From the NCBI GenBank assembly GCA_040437565.1, contig JBDOQK010000036.1, positions 310,001 to 374,000 of the forward strand: 64,000 nucleotides of DNA, read 5' to 3'. Origin of the DNA: Albugo candida. Taxonomy: Eukaryota; Oomycota; Peronosporomycetes; Albuginales. How positions within the stretch are numbered: the first letter of the stretch is position 1; each line of letters begins with the position of its first letter. Shown piece after piece: positions 46,706 to 57,863 of this stretch. The notes beneath the pieces were generated by a model. It worked only from the letters and a program-made list of their open reading frames with translations, was not told the origin of the DNA and did not search any database. Made by a program: the position numbers and the translations under genes.

Positions 46706-47422
46706 ATGGCTCCCACGTCGAGAAATAAAAAGATTAAGTCGAAAACGAATGGAGCCATCGTACAGAAACATAAATGCCCCTCTTCGTCTCAAGTTACATA
46801 TGCGAACAGTGTTACGAACGTTATGGAAGCTTTCACAGCATTTAAAACGTTGCACGTCAAGAAGAAACCAAGGCAAGAACACATCGTATTTGATTTACAG
46901 GATTATCATGCAGAGGACCTCAGCTCCAACTTGAGAGATACTATATTTAATTTATACGAAGACAACATGAAAGAATTGTATGTAAAGTATGCGGACGGCG
47001 GCTACGATGCGGGGCAGAAGTATGACGAATTATTTGAAGTATCGGCTCGTTATCTTCTGGTTTGGACGCGATCGGAAGAAAATGCGTGTGCTAGAGATAC
47101 TGAGATAGCTACTGCAAACTTGTGTGCCTTTGTTCATTTCCGTTTCGTTGAAGAAGATGGCGCATCGATCATGTACTTGTACGAGCTTCAAGTTTGCAAA
47201 AGTGCCCAACGAATGGGCTTGGGAAAACACCTGATGCAAGTTTTGATGCTCATTGGCAACTCTCTCAAAATGGACATGCTAGTTTTGACTGTATTCAAGG
47301 AAAACTATGCAGCAATGGATTTCTACAAGAAGCTGAACTTTGAAATTGATGAAACCTCCCCAAGCTTTTGTGGAGATGATTCGCAGTCATATGAGATACT
47401 GAGTAGGTCATTACAGCGATAA
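46706..47422 (+). CDS. NAA40: N-alpha-acetyltransferase 40 (NatD), histone H4/H2A N-terminal acetyltransferase
   Basis: Single exon, 238 residues from the ATG at 46706 (MAPTSRNKKIKSKTNG); an upstream in-frame start at 46661 is possible but overlaps the neighbour's start region. A GNAT fold is visible: LCAFVHFRFVEEDG strand, YLYELQVCKSAQRMGLGKHLMQVL with the acetyl-CoA loop Q-R-M-G-L-G-K, then MLVLTVFKENYAAMDFYKKLNFEIDETSPS and SYEILSR. The last two motifs are specific to NAA40. The enzyme acetylates the N-terminal Ser of histones H4 and H2A. Length fits the family (about 237 in animals). Confidence 0.95.
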   Translation: MAPTSRNKKIKSKTNGAIVQKHKCPSSSQVTYANSVTNVMEAFTAFKTLHVKKKPRQEHIVFDLQDYHAEDLSSNLRDTIFNLYEDNMKELYVKYADGGYDAGQKYDELFEVSARYLLVWTRSEENACARDTEIATANLCAFVHFRFVEEDGASIMYLYELQVCKSAQRMGLGKHLMQVLMLIGNSLKMDMLVLTVFKENYAAMDFYKKLNFEIDETSPSFCGDDSQSYEILSRSLQR

Positions 47423-47570
47423 AAACAATCTTTATTGCCGATAGCATCTGTACACTCGCGAAATATGGTACCTGTGGAATGTCAACATCTATACATTTAC
47501 AGAGTAGCTATTTGACGGCCGACTTTTGCGCTTTCCTTCGAATGTCAATAAACGGATGATTCATAATGGA

Positions 47571-49148
47571 TCATCTACCTTGTTGACGTTCAGCACGAAT
47601 GTGCATTGTACACATCTCTCGATTTCGAGCCAATTTTTTGCAACTCGGAACCTTACATAGCTTTCCCCGTCGATGTATTTCACAAAGCCCGCCGCCACGA
47701 TCTGTGCGAACACAACCTTCAATCTTACAGCTCAAGAAACCTCCATGCGTAGCACAAAAATTGCCGCGCTGAGCGCCTTTTTGACAGCCAACCGCATGAC
47801 ATCGTTTTCCCCCGCCATGAGCACGACACAATCCCCCACCTTGACTGCTTTTACTACAATCAGGAAACTTGCAACGAGCACCACCACCATGTGCTTTGCA
47901 CAAACCATGTGATTGTGATGCCTTAGAGCATCCTTCATGTTTGCATTTCTTTCCGCCTCCATGACCAATGCATAAATCACCATTTTGACTCGATTTGTTG
48001 CAACCGTCTATGGTACACTTACGACCACCACCATGTGACTTACAAAACCCACGAGATCGTACTCGGCGTTCACATCCCGCAATACTACATTTCATGGCGC
48101 CCTTATGCGATGGCGTCATTTTTGACGATGTTGTATTTATTTTTTTGCCAGAATCATGCATCATTCCTCTCGCAAAAAATTCGACACCCCCACGAGATAT
48201 AAGATGTTGACCTGACGCAGACTGGTTCAATGAATTACCGGAAATAGCGATGGAATTGAGTTCTGATGGCTGGAAAAGCTCCTGATCCATTTCTGGGATT
48301 AGTCTATCGAGAGACTCGAAAGCTCTTTCCATTTGACCTAGTTCGCATGAGCCAGACTTTGCAAATTCTGGATTACAGTTGCTGATGTTTCCTTCATGTG
48401 AGTCAGCTAAATCACGACGAAGTGAGAAGGACAGAGGTTCAAACTCGAAAGAATCATGCTGGGCTTTTCTTTGTTCGAAATGGATTGGTTCGAGGTCGTT
48501 TATACTTTTTGACCTGGAACCAAAGAGAGTTGGTGGTAGTTGAACCGAATGTTTGCTCTGATTGCCAGTACTGATCTCAAGGTTATTTCCGTAAGGAATA
48601 GGAGATCGTGATAGTGGTGGAAATGAAGTTGGTGTAATTGAGCCAAGTTGCACGCTCTGATGCCTATTAAGAGTCGGCACATTTGCTAAAGGAGTGACCC
48701 CAAAGGTCGTATTGAGGCGAGTTTTTAGTAAATTCGAAGCCGATAAATAAGTGCCGTTGTAATAAGCGCTGTTATAGGACAATGAAGAGTTATCCGCTTG
48801 GTAATCTCTTGTCGGGGAACGATTGGGTAGCGATGTATGACGTGACAGTAGCACTGGAGTGGTACTTCCTTGACCGTTGAAACCGCTGACAGAAGGCAGC
48901 TGAAAATAGTGTTGCGCATGAGAGTTTCCAGATGCATTGGATGATGCTAACAGAGCCCCAAATGTCTTTGGTGAAGTATCAGCGGCACAAGTTTTCAATG
49001 AAGAGCTCAATGAGTCGGATGTATTCCATGAGCTGATGTCATAGCTCACGTTATTATATAGCGAATGGTTCGCAGTATCAAATGGTGCTCTGCGTCGTTG
49101 TTCAGTGTTTACATCGGGAGCACTTTGTAGGCCAGACATTCTATTCAA
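47571..49148 (-). CDS. Cys/His tandem-repeat protein, WRKY19-like zinc-binding repeats
   Basis: Single exon, 525 residues. The first two-thirds are Ser/Asn/Gln-rich and disordered. From about residue 350 to the end there are seven tandem units of about 24 residues, C-x4-C-x7/8-C-x2-H, most ending HGGG (for example CTIDGCNKSSQNGDLCIGHGGG split over one unit). These repeats are known from the N-terminal part of plant WRKY19 and from many oomycete proteins, where they often annotate as WRKY19-like although no WRKY domain is present, as here. Zinc binding is likely from the Cys/His spacing; DNA or RNA binding is inference. The last two repeats lose the GGG linker. Confidence 0.88.
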   Translation of the reverse strand: MNRMSGLQSAPDVNTEQRRRAPFDTANHSLYNNVSYDISSWNTSDSLSSSLKTCAADTSPKTFGALLASSNASGNSHAQHYFQLPSVSGFNGQGSTTPVLLSRHTSLPNRSPTRDYQADNSSLSYNSAYYNGTYLSASNLLKTRLNTTFGVTPLANVPTLNRHQSVQLGSITPTSFPPLSRSPIPYGNNLEISTGNQSKHSVQLPPTLFGSRSKSINDLEPIHFEQRKAQHDSFEFEPLSFSLRRDLADSHEGNISNCNPEFAKSGSCELGQMERAFESLDRLIPEMDQELFQPSELNSIAISGNSLNQSASGQHLISRGGVEFFARGMMHDSGKKINTTSSKMTPSHKGAMKCSIAGCERRVRSRGFCKSHGGGRKCTIDGCNKSSQNGDLCIGHGGGKKCKHEGCSKASQSHGLCKAHGGGARCKFPDCSKSSQGGGLCRAHGGGKRCHAVGCQKGAQRGNFCATHGGFLSCKIEGCVRTDRGGGLCEIHRRGKLCKVPSCKKLARNREMCTMHIRAERQQGR

Positions 49149-49980
49149 CAGATATGTGTGTTGTGATCGGAATTGTCTTTGCTTTACTCAGTGTAAATAT
49201 TATATCACCGTATAGGACACCGCTTTGTGCAAGTAAAAACAATAGTAATGATGCAGACAAGCTACTGAACCTCCTTGGTCACCAAATCAAGTAGGAATTT
49301 GAAGAAAGAATGCAACACACGTGGATTATTACAAACACCCTATAAAGTCAGATGGCAACGTAATCATTTGTTCTGTCTCCTGCCTTTCACCAAAACAAGC
49401 TGGCAAGGTACCTTATACCAAATTGCGCTATCCGAATGTAGGGTTGATGCAATGCACCGCTACTGTATTCCTCCATCAAGCTCATTGATATCATGTTAAC
49501 AAGGTCAAATGCGGCATATGTTGGATTTTCCGCTCGAAAAGAAAACCTTGTACTCGTCAAAGGGAATGCTGATTGATTGCAGCGGGTCGAGTATAGAGAA
49601 CTGTGAGAGTAGGCTGTCGCGATTGCACCTGTTTGCAGGAGAAATCAGGTGTATGTAGTGCAGAAGTGTGAGATGGAATGGTGACCCATCGATATATTGT
49701 GCCGATCAAATATCGGTGGAATCTAATACATAAATACGTCAAGTACCGCGGCTCCTAGTTGTGCCTGATTCCTATAAATGACATCTCATTACACAAACCA
49801 AATCGAGTACATTACACTCGGTCTGGTGTGTGCAAAAGTAGGTTTTATGAAGTGGCTATTCTTGTCGGGATATCAGTGACGCCTGATGCAGCAGAGCTGA
49901 GCAAGGGTCGGGGTGTTTCCGTTACGCTCATAGGGACGAGTGTCACTTGTCCCGAGAAGTCGAAATTCGCTCGTCTGAAA
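49149..49980. other. Intergenic between divergent genes
   Basis: No gene supported. The calcium-ATPase frame stays open leftwards to about 49759 but without a conserved region, so I start that gene at 49981. Confidence 0.5.
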
Positions 49981-52900
49981 ATGATACAGCCAGCTGACGG
50001 CCCTATGGACGGGATAAACTTCCAGTTGAGCGCTAGTGATCTGATAAAGCTGATTGAAACACCGCATGAGCATTGTGGCGAACAACTTCAGAAAATCGGC
50101 GGCATTGAGGCAGTCGCACGAGCCATTCATGTAGACTTGCGAAAAGGACTTAACACTGATGATGTAGCGGATCTCAAGCAGCGCGTGAATGCTTTTGGAA
50201 GCAATGAGATAGCTCCGCCCAAGTCGAAGGGTATTTTGGAATTAATGTGGGAGGCTCTTCAAGACATTACTATCATAGTCCTGACTTGTTCAGGGGCTTT
50301 ATCGGTCGTTCTATCTTCCACAGTCGGTGATCATCCTGACACAGGCTGGATCGAAGGATTTTGCATCATTATATCAGTCATAATTGTCACGCTTGTGACG
50401 GCACTGAACGATTACCAGAAAGAAAGACAGTTTAAAGCGTTGAACGCTGTCAAAGAAGATGAAAAGATCAAAGTGCTAAGGAATGGAGTTCCTTCGGAAA
50501 TCAGCAAATTGAGTCTTGTGGTCGGTGATATTTTGCGAGTTGATCTTGGTGATATTATTCCAGCCGATGGAATTGTGTTTGATGAAAAGGAGTTGAAAAT
50601 GGACGAATCAGCAATGACAGGAGAGTCAGATTTACTCGCAAAGAATGCAGAACATCCATTTCTGCTGTCTGGAACCAAGGTGATGGAAGGTCTAGGAAAG
50701 ATGTTGGTCGTCTGCGTGGGAGAAAACTCGCAGGCTGGTATAATCAAGAAACTCATCATAGGAAAATCAAATGAGGATAAGAAAAAAGTCAAGCCAACAT
50801 CAGAGAAAGCAGTTGTGCTCCCCAGATTGGATAATTCGAGTAAAGCAGAAGTGCAGCCATTACACTTTGATACCTCTTCAGCAAAGATAAATCCAACAAA
50901 CACTGAAACCGTTGTTCAGGTCGGTCGTCCGACATCCAATTCCGCTGATCAGAAAGAAGAGTACGACGAGCATAATTCTTTGTCACCGCTGGAGGCAAAG
51001 TTGAACAATCTTACTGTTCTTATTGGAAAGCTTGGGACTGCAGTGGCAATAATTGTATTCATCATCATGTCAATACGATACTCTGTGGATACATTTCATC
51101 GTGATAAGCATCCGTGGCATAGTAAGTATGTGTCTGATTACCTGACTTTCTTTATCGTTGCGATCACCGTGCTGGTTGTTGCAATACCGGAGGGCTTACC
51201 GTTGGCTGTGACCATCGCCTTGGCATATTCCGTCAAGAAAATGCTACTGGACAACAATTTGGTGCGACATCTCGATGCTTGTGAAACGATGGGAAGCGCT
51301 ACCACAATCTGTTCTGACAAAACTGGCACACTTACAACGAATCGTATGAGTGTGATGCAGCTTTGGCTAGGCGGGCAAAAGTTTTTCCCTGCAATTTCAG
51401 CTTCATCAGCAATGTCAGAAGCCGTCAGGGACGCTTTCTGCAACGGAATATGTGTCAACTCCACTGCTGAGATCTTACGACCAAAAGTTGCTGGTGCACA
51501 GCCAGAGCATACTGGAAATAAGACTGAATGTGCACTATTGCAGTTTGCAAGCGATTGCGGTGTCGAATATGCCAAAGTTCGAGCCAGTGCAGAAATAGTG
51601 CATATGCTCACATTCTCAAGCAAGAAGAAACGAATGTCTGTCGCAGTTAAACTAACATCTACGTCATGCCGTGTTTACACAAAGGGAGCTACTGAAGTTG
51701 TTTTGGGACTTTGCAGTAAATTGAGGCGTCTTGATGGCTCCGTTTCGAGTTTAGATGCTGGCCAGAAAGATGACATCAACAGCACTGTGATAGAAGAATT
51801 TGCCTCACAAGGATACAGAACTCTGTGTCTTTCGTATCGAGATGTGGAATGCACGGCCGAAGGAATCCGAACATGGAGTGATGATGACATTGAAAAAGAT
51901 CTTACATGTATAGGAATTGTCGGTATTGAAGATCCTGTGCGTTCCGAAGTTCCTGGTGCTATTAAGTTATGCAAAAGGGCTGGTATTCTAGTTCGAATGG
52001 TGACCGGTGATAACATATCGACTGCACGGTCAATTGCACACAAGTGTGGTATTCTCACTCATGGGGACAACGCTACTGTTATGGAAGGGCTGGAGTTCCG
52101 TAAGCGTGTTTTGGATAGTAAGGGCAATTTAATGCAGGATGAATTCGACAAAATCTGGCCAAATTTGCGCGTTTTGGCTCGATCTTCTCCAAAAGATAAA
52201 TATACTCTTGTCACGGGATTGATACAATCAAATGTCATGCCTTATGGACCACAAATTGTGGCTGTAACGGGTGACGGGACCAATGATGCGCCTGCCTTGA
52301 AAAAAGCCAATGTCGGGTTCGCAATGGGTATTAGTGGAACAGCAGTCGCTAAAGATGCATCCGATATCATTTTGATGGATGACAATTTCACATCAATTGT
52401 AAATGCGATCAAATGGGGAAGGAACGTTTATGACTCAATCGCTAAATTTCTTCAGTTTCAAATGACTGTCAATATTGTTGCGATTTCACTGGCGTTCCTT
52501 GGCGCCGTAATTTTGAAACAATCTCCTCTATCAGCGGTGCAAATGTTATGGGTGAATCTCATAATGGACTCTTTTGCATCTCTTGCACTAGCAACAGAAT
52601 TTCCCAATCAAGCGCTGCTTGAACGACGTCCTTACCCTAAGACCAGACCTATCATTTCGCGTATGATGAGCAAGCATATCCTCGGACAATCTATCTACCA
52701 GCTTGTTGTTTTGTTGGTGTTAGTTTTTTGTGGTGACAATCTACTCAATATCTCATCTGGACGCTACGATGACTTGCCGGAGAACAAAAAGAAGGACCCC
52801 ACGGTTCACATGACCATCATATTCAACGTGTTTGTCTGGGCACAGCTGTTCAACGAGCTCAATTGTCGCAAGATTCACGACGAAACCAATATTTTTGAAG

Positions 52901-53130
52901 GAATGACTAAAAATCGCACGTATCTTATTGTGTGTATCTTTCAGATTGCGATGCAGTTTATTATTGTCCAGTTCACAGGAAAGTTTTTCGAGTGCAAGCC
53001 TCTCAACGGAAAACAATGGCTTATATCGATACTATTAGGTGCGGGGGCATTGCCAGTGGGCCTCATATTACGGCTCATTTCATTCAAACACGTACCTTCG
53101 TGGATGGTGATTTGTGCGGATGCCGAATAG
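49981..53130 (+). CDS. Plasma-membrane-type (P2B) calcium-transporting ATPase
   Basis: Single exon, 1049 residues from ATG 49981 (an in-frame extension to 49759 is open but unlike the family). Order: cytosolic N-terminus, two membrane helices (ITIIVLTCSGALSVVL), actuator domain with MTGESD, the M4 motif PEGLPLAVTIALAYS, phosphorylation site DKTGT at about 446, nucleotide site KGATEVVLGLCS, TGDN, and the hinge TGDGTNDAPAL at about 763-773, then six C-terminal helices. It pumps Ca2+ out of the cytosol at ATP cost. The order and the GISGTAVAKDASDIILMDD segment are PMCA-like. It ends only about 15 residues after the last helix, so the long C-terminal calmodulin-binding tail of animal PMCAs is absent; control may lie in the N-terminus as in plant ACAs (inference). 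Confidence 0.95.
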   Translation: MIQPADGPMDGINFQLSASDLIKLIETPHEHCGEQLQKIGGIEAVARAIHVDLRKGLNTDDVADLKQRVNAFGSNEIAPPKSKGILELMWEALQDITIIVLTCSGALSVVLSSTVGDHPDTGWIEGFCIIISVIIVTLVTALNDYQKERQFKALNAVKEDEKIKVLRNGVPSEISKLSLVVGDILRVDLGDIIPADGIVFDEKELKMDESAMTGESDLLAKNAEHPFLLSGTKVMEGLGKMLVVCVGENSQAGIIKKLIIGKSNEDKKKVKPTSEKAVVLPRLDNSSKAEVQPLHFDTSSAKINPTNTETVVQVGRPTSNSADQKEEYDEHNSLSPLEAKLNNLTVLIGKLGTAVAIIVFIIMSIRYSVDTFHRDKHPWHSKYVSDYLTFFIVAITVLVVAIPEGLPLAVTIALAYSVKKMLLDNNLVRHLDACETMGSATTICSDKTGTLTTNRMSVMQLWLGGQKFFPAISASSAMSEAVRDAFCNGICVNSTAEILRPKVAGAQPEHTGNKTECALLQFASDCGVEYAKVRASAEIVHMLTFSSKKKRMSVAVKLTSTSCRVYTKGATEVVLGLCSKLRRLDGSVSSLDAGQKDDINSTVIEEFASQGYRTLCLSYRDVECTAEGIRTWSDDDIEKDLTCIGIVGIEDPVRSEVPGAIKLCKRAGILVRMVTGDNISTARSIAHKCGILTHGDNATVMEGLEFRKRVLDSKGNLMQDEFDKIWPNLRVLARSSPKDKYTLVTGLIQSNVMPYGPQIVAVTGDGTNDAPALKKANVGFAMGISGTAVAKDASDIILMDDNFTSIVNAIKWGRNVYDSIAKFLQFQMTVNIVAISLAFLGAVILKQSPLSAVQMLWVNLIMDSFASLALATEFPNQALLERRPYPKTRPIISRMMSKHILGQSIYQLVVLLVLVFCGDNLLNISSGRYDDLPENKKKDPTVHMTIIFNVFVWAQLFNELNCRKIHDETNIFEGMTKNRTYLIVCIFQIAMQFIIVQFTGKFFECKPLNGKQWLISILLGAGALPVGLILRLISFKHVPSWMVICADAE

Positions 53131-54704
53131 CTGTAAAGGTATGGAGGTCGTTATTGGCTTTGCGAGAGAATGGATGAATAACACGTTTGATACGCTTAAT
53201 GAGTATCAGGAGGTCGTCTGTAAAAGGGGTTTATCAGCTGGTATCTAATTGATTCCATCTGCTAATGGCAGTCCATCGACGCACATACTTTTGAGCCGAA
53301 TTGAGAGAGCTAGTGCATTCACTCTTAGTACCTTAATTGAAGTGTACATGATCACTGCAATATGATTCATTTTCTCCATCCATCTCTTTAACGTTTGCCT
53401 GTGTAGTGATACACCTCCCTACGTGCTCATATATCGTCATTTTCGCTAGCACATCTCTACCGTATCTATTTGGAGAACTCGCTGTTATCCGGCTGAGAAA
53501 CATCCGGAAGAATAATGACGCCCCTGGTCCGCGATTCTAGGACTATAGGGTTTGCGAGACACCTTGCAGGCGTTACCGACAAATGTAATAGCGGATGAAT
53601 GTAGCAGAAATGATTTTCGGCTTACTATTGTGTACATAATTCAGGCAGATACGACGTCAACATTATACATAAAAGCTGAGTCCACTTATATCTTGTTTCA
53701 GCTTTCAAACAAATCTCGAGTTGGCCAGGATAATTGCGTTGTCATTGCATCTAAGAAACCGTACTACATATTATATATATATATTGGGCTTTCAGCATTA
53801 TCCCATTCTTCTTTCTTAATGTAAGAATGTGGTTTTGATTGTGACAAACAACGAGACCTGATGTTGTCACTTGTCATGACATCAAGCGGATCAGCAGATA
53901 TCACAGAGTATTGTGTTCACGCCTCTGTATCAATCAACCGTACAAGGCCTTTAATGTCCCGCTGATGGAGATTTGCTCAGCAGTTCAATATGACTAGGAA
54001 ACGAGCGGCATTGATTCTAACACAATCCTCGCACGAATCTCACATTTCCGGCTCACTGCTACACTGTGCTTTCTCTGTGCGAGATAATGGAGAGACAAAG
54101 CATCAAAGTCGATTATGATTTCACAGTCAGACACGATGAGTTAATTATCCGTCCCTAGCAGGTTCACGTAATGCTTCTTTTTTGATTTTACTGCAGCAGT
54201 TTGCCTGAAAGAAAATGTGAGCATTATCACTATATGGTCACTTAAACAAAGAAACAGCATTGTGGTAGGGCGCTTTTGGCGCTCAGGCACATGCATAACG
54301 TCACCATCCTATCTAGCAACACAAGATCTCCTAGCCACGCTGATACTTGCCAAGCGCAGCGAAGGTGTAAAACTGTGTCTACGTATTGTTAGCAGAGTGA
54401 AATACAAGAGGTCCTGCTAATGGGAGCAGATTGATCAAATCTTCAAGTACAACAGGAATTGTCGTGAATGTACTCGTTTAGCTGACCTGAGCAAAAGCCT
54501 TCTCAACAAAACAATGCGACGGAGAAATATGACTTGAGCGATGCTAATCATTGAAAGTCTGGATGTGGTGTTGGACGAGATTGGAGATGAATGACACGTC
54601 CATGGATAAAAAGAAACATTTCTCATCGAGTGACACTAGAAATGCAATTTCTAAATTTTTGGTCGCCTGTACCATTTACTGAACATGGTTGAAATATGTA
54701 GGCA
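53131..54704. other. Intergenic, no gene seen
   Basis: About 1.6 kb with short AT-rich open stretches only; nothing with a domain or splice logic. Confidence 0.5.
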
Positions 54705-55257
54705 CTACTGCTTTCTCAACAGACAATATATCCGAGAGTCATTGTGCACTAAATGCAGATGCCGTTGCTCGCCACGTAAGCGCATGAGTAAACCTCCAAA
54801 GCTAGCGTATATAGCCACATTATTGCCTCCTTCATGCTCATACTGGAATATCTTGCCGTACATTCCATAGTCATAACGATCTAACAGCGTTGCCTGAAGT
54901 AGTCATATGAGAATCCGCCTATGCTTACAAAGCGTGATAGCATGGCATACCTTTCCACTCTGGTTGTAAATTCCATCATCGGGCTTTCCTTCTAGATCAA
55001 GGGTACTTACCAGTGCAAATGTAAATTTGTCGTTCTTTTTCAGTCGCCAGACTTCAGAATTGATGTCCAATGTTAGTTCTAATTCATACGAAACGCCTTT
55101 GCCAACCACTCGAGTGACTAGCAGTAAAATATGTGCGCAACAGGTCAAAGTGTCGTGGTACAAAAGCAAGGATAGAAATCAAACCTTTATCAAACTTCTT
55201 TCCTTCAGGATTCAGCTGACGTACTTCAAATATGTCCTCAAAAAGTTCTGTTGCCAT
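54705..55257 (-). CDS. RPB8: RPB8, shared subunit (RPABC3) of RNA polymerases I, II and III
   Basis: Three short exons, 55185-55257, 54951-55117 and 54705-54893, with introns 55118-55184 (67 nt) and 54894-54950 (57 nt); exactly 143 codons, 142 residues, close to the family's usual 145-150. The start MATELFEDIFEVRQLNPEGKKFDK matches the RPB8 opening (LFEDIFDVKDIDPEGKKFD in animals). Next come LTLDINSEVWRL, KFTFALVSTL, DDGIYNQSGK, DYGMYGKIFQYE, YASFGGLLMRLRGE and a terminal RIYCLLRK; these are the OB-fold strands of the subunit. It acts in the nucleus in all three polymerases. A GTAAGT inside exon 2 is read through as coding because the conserved protein continues. Confidence 0.93.
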
Positions 55258-57863
55258 AGCACAAGGAATGGACGATGGAAATATCCGGATATTGTTGTAG
55301 TATACAGCTCTTCGTATACAGCGGTATACAAAAGCATTCTCAGTGCAGATGTCTATTGCGAGCATCAAGATAAACTTGATGGATCACGCGTATTCGATCA
55401 AGCTTTTCGGTAATATTGCTCATTCAAGACGCAGTTTCCCTTCTTCTACTGGTGATCGACAAGATATTCAATCAAGATCATATGATTGTACATAATATGA
55501 TACAAAGTCAAGCCCATTAAGAATACCTGGAGCATTCTTGAAGCGTAGTCAGCTAATGACGAACAAGCACTCGTTCCGAGGACTCTAATGGGGTGCTACG
55601 TCACATTATGCCGGATAAAGCTCCCGTTTTAGCATCCAGAAGATGAGATCACCTCTATCACAAAGGAGAAAAACAACTGGAGAAGTTCGGGATAGCTGAA
55701 TATTTCGTATACTGCACGCAAGAGCAAAAAAAAGTCGACATATTCAATGAATTATCGAGGCGATAATGATGTATGAATGCACTGCATTGTTGCTTGGAAA
55801 AACTGTTGCTCATGTACAAAGCGATAAGACGCTCAAGAAAACGTAGTCTCGTGGTATATGAAACGTGAATAGAGCTCTTCAAGCTACATTGACAGTGCTC
55901 ATAAAATCCTGAACAAACATGAGGAGATGACCTCGCGGTTCAGCCGGCATGTTGTGTTCCCAAAAATCTTGACTTGACGAAAATAAATGTCGCTAGAGGC
56001 GCTGTTGTTCATTGTCGTCTGATGCTGTCGATCCATCATAAAATGTCGTAGAGATAGACTTTCGGTAAGGGTAACGCGCACAGAAAACTACAAATTCTTA
56101 TGCGTTTCCCCATTCAGGTCCAATCGCAAATGTGTAAGTTTGAACGGCCCTAGAATAGTCCAAATCGCCAACTTTATTGTACCTTGACTGTCTCGAAGGA
56201 GTTTTTACTGCTCTGTTATCGATCGATACACATTATTTCTTTTAGCATCTTCGAAACCAGAAACGAAGAAAGAATTAGAAGCAATAAATAAGATCATGCA
56301 CAGAGAAGATCGGAAGCGACGAGCATGTTTCTAAAAAGGGAGGAGCTTTTCGCTATTGACTTGAGTGCTAGAATCTACGGATCATAAACAGAGCTTTTTG
56401 AAACTAAAGACAAGTAAAGTATGTTTCGTACGGGACGCTACCTACTCAATGGATATCATATAATTGTGCATGCACGATCGTGAGCGCGGAGCCTATGCAC
56501 AACATGGAAGAGCTTTCTTCACAGGTTCCTATGTAGCATCAGGTTCATTCTATGAAAGATTTAGTCAAACCGTAGACTCGGATAGAAGCCAGAATTGTTG
56601 CATGTATATGATTGAAAATAGCGAGCACGCCTTTAAATTAAAATTCCTTCTTTCTGCATCATGCTGTACACCTCTGTAGCGAAGTAAATTCTCTCCAAGC
56701 AATACATCTTCAAAGAATCAAGCGAAATATTTTGGGCAGTGCTAGGACATTACAATGCTTAATATGTGATACTTTGAACCCTACATATCACACCATGGAG
56801 TTACGTATCAGAAATACATGAAGTAACGTCAACCACCATTTTGCAAGCCGAGATGACGTTTGAGCAGAATCATAAGTGCTCTAAGCTTACGCATCAAAAC
56901 TACGCTTGAAACAGCTTTCACTATATTCTGTGCATGAAAAGTTTATTCAATGAATGAAGAAGCTATTATTTTACACCCGTCACGTATTTATCTGAATGAT
57001 AGATGCAGTTTGTATGTGAAGCGGATGTACCATGCGCATGAGTTAAACCTCAAGTCAGGTGATTCCCACAAGGTTATGGAACGTGTTCGTTCAAATGCCG
57101 AATATAAGCTGTGATTTTTACATCATAATTTCCATAGATTACGAGATCCTCCGGAAGTTTGTACAGTAGCCATCGTCGTCATCCATCTGATTCTCAAAAA
57201 TGACATTTTACATACCGATAATGATCACAGCATCAACGAAACCGAGAAAATTCCTTCTATCCTTGCATATACCTCCCGACATAATATACAGTGACAGACA
57301 TAACTTCCGTAATCAAAGTATAATCATGTGCCTTGCTCACTACATTGGCACAATCTCAGACTAGCTGATAAGGCGTTGTTGGCTTATACGAAGCAACGAC
57401 TAGACATCATGGTAACAAATGAATTGTGTGACATTAAGGATGACGTCGAGACGATTTTTGCCAGTATGGCATCGTATTTTTCGACCGAATGTATACATCA
57501 TCTAATGAATCAACAGATGTGTTAAGGTCCTCTAATATGAGTACACGCATACGAGACGTGATGTACGCTTTATGCGCACAGCCTTTTCTTCATGCAGTGA
57601 GCACGTCGAATCACGCACATCATAGAGACCGATCGCCTTTTTCAAATGTGTATCACTCTAAAGCTTATCTAAAATTGAAAATTTTGATGAATCGGCTGTT
57701 ATGATGAGCTCAGCGTTGCTTAGAACAAGCCAAAAAATTCATTTTGATCGCGTGTCTTTAAAATTGTATCTCTGTAAGCTGGATTTATTATCATTCTTTA
57801 TTCCCGTACTTGTATAGATCAGCCTCATTCCTCAATTTTCTTGTGCACAATAAAGCTAATACG
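55258..57863. other. Gene-poor stretch, no supported gene
   Basis: About 2.6 kb of short, unrelated open stretches. One helix-like frame at 57328-57525 (+) has no start context or domain and is not called. Confidence 0.5.
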
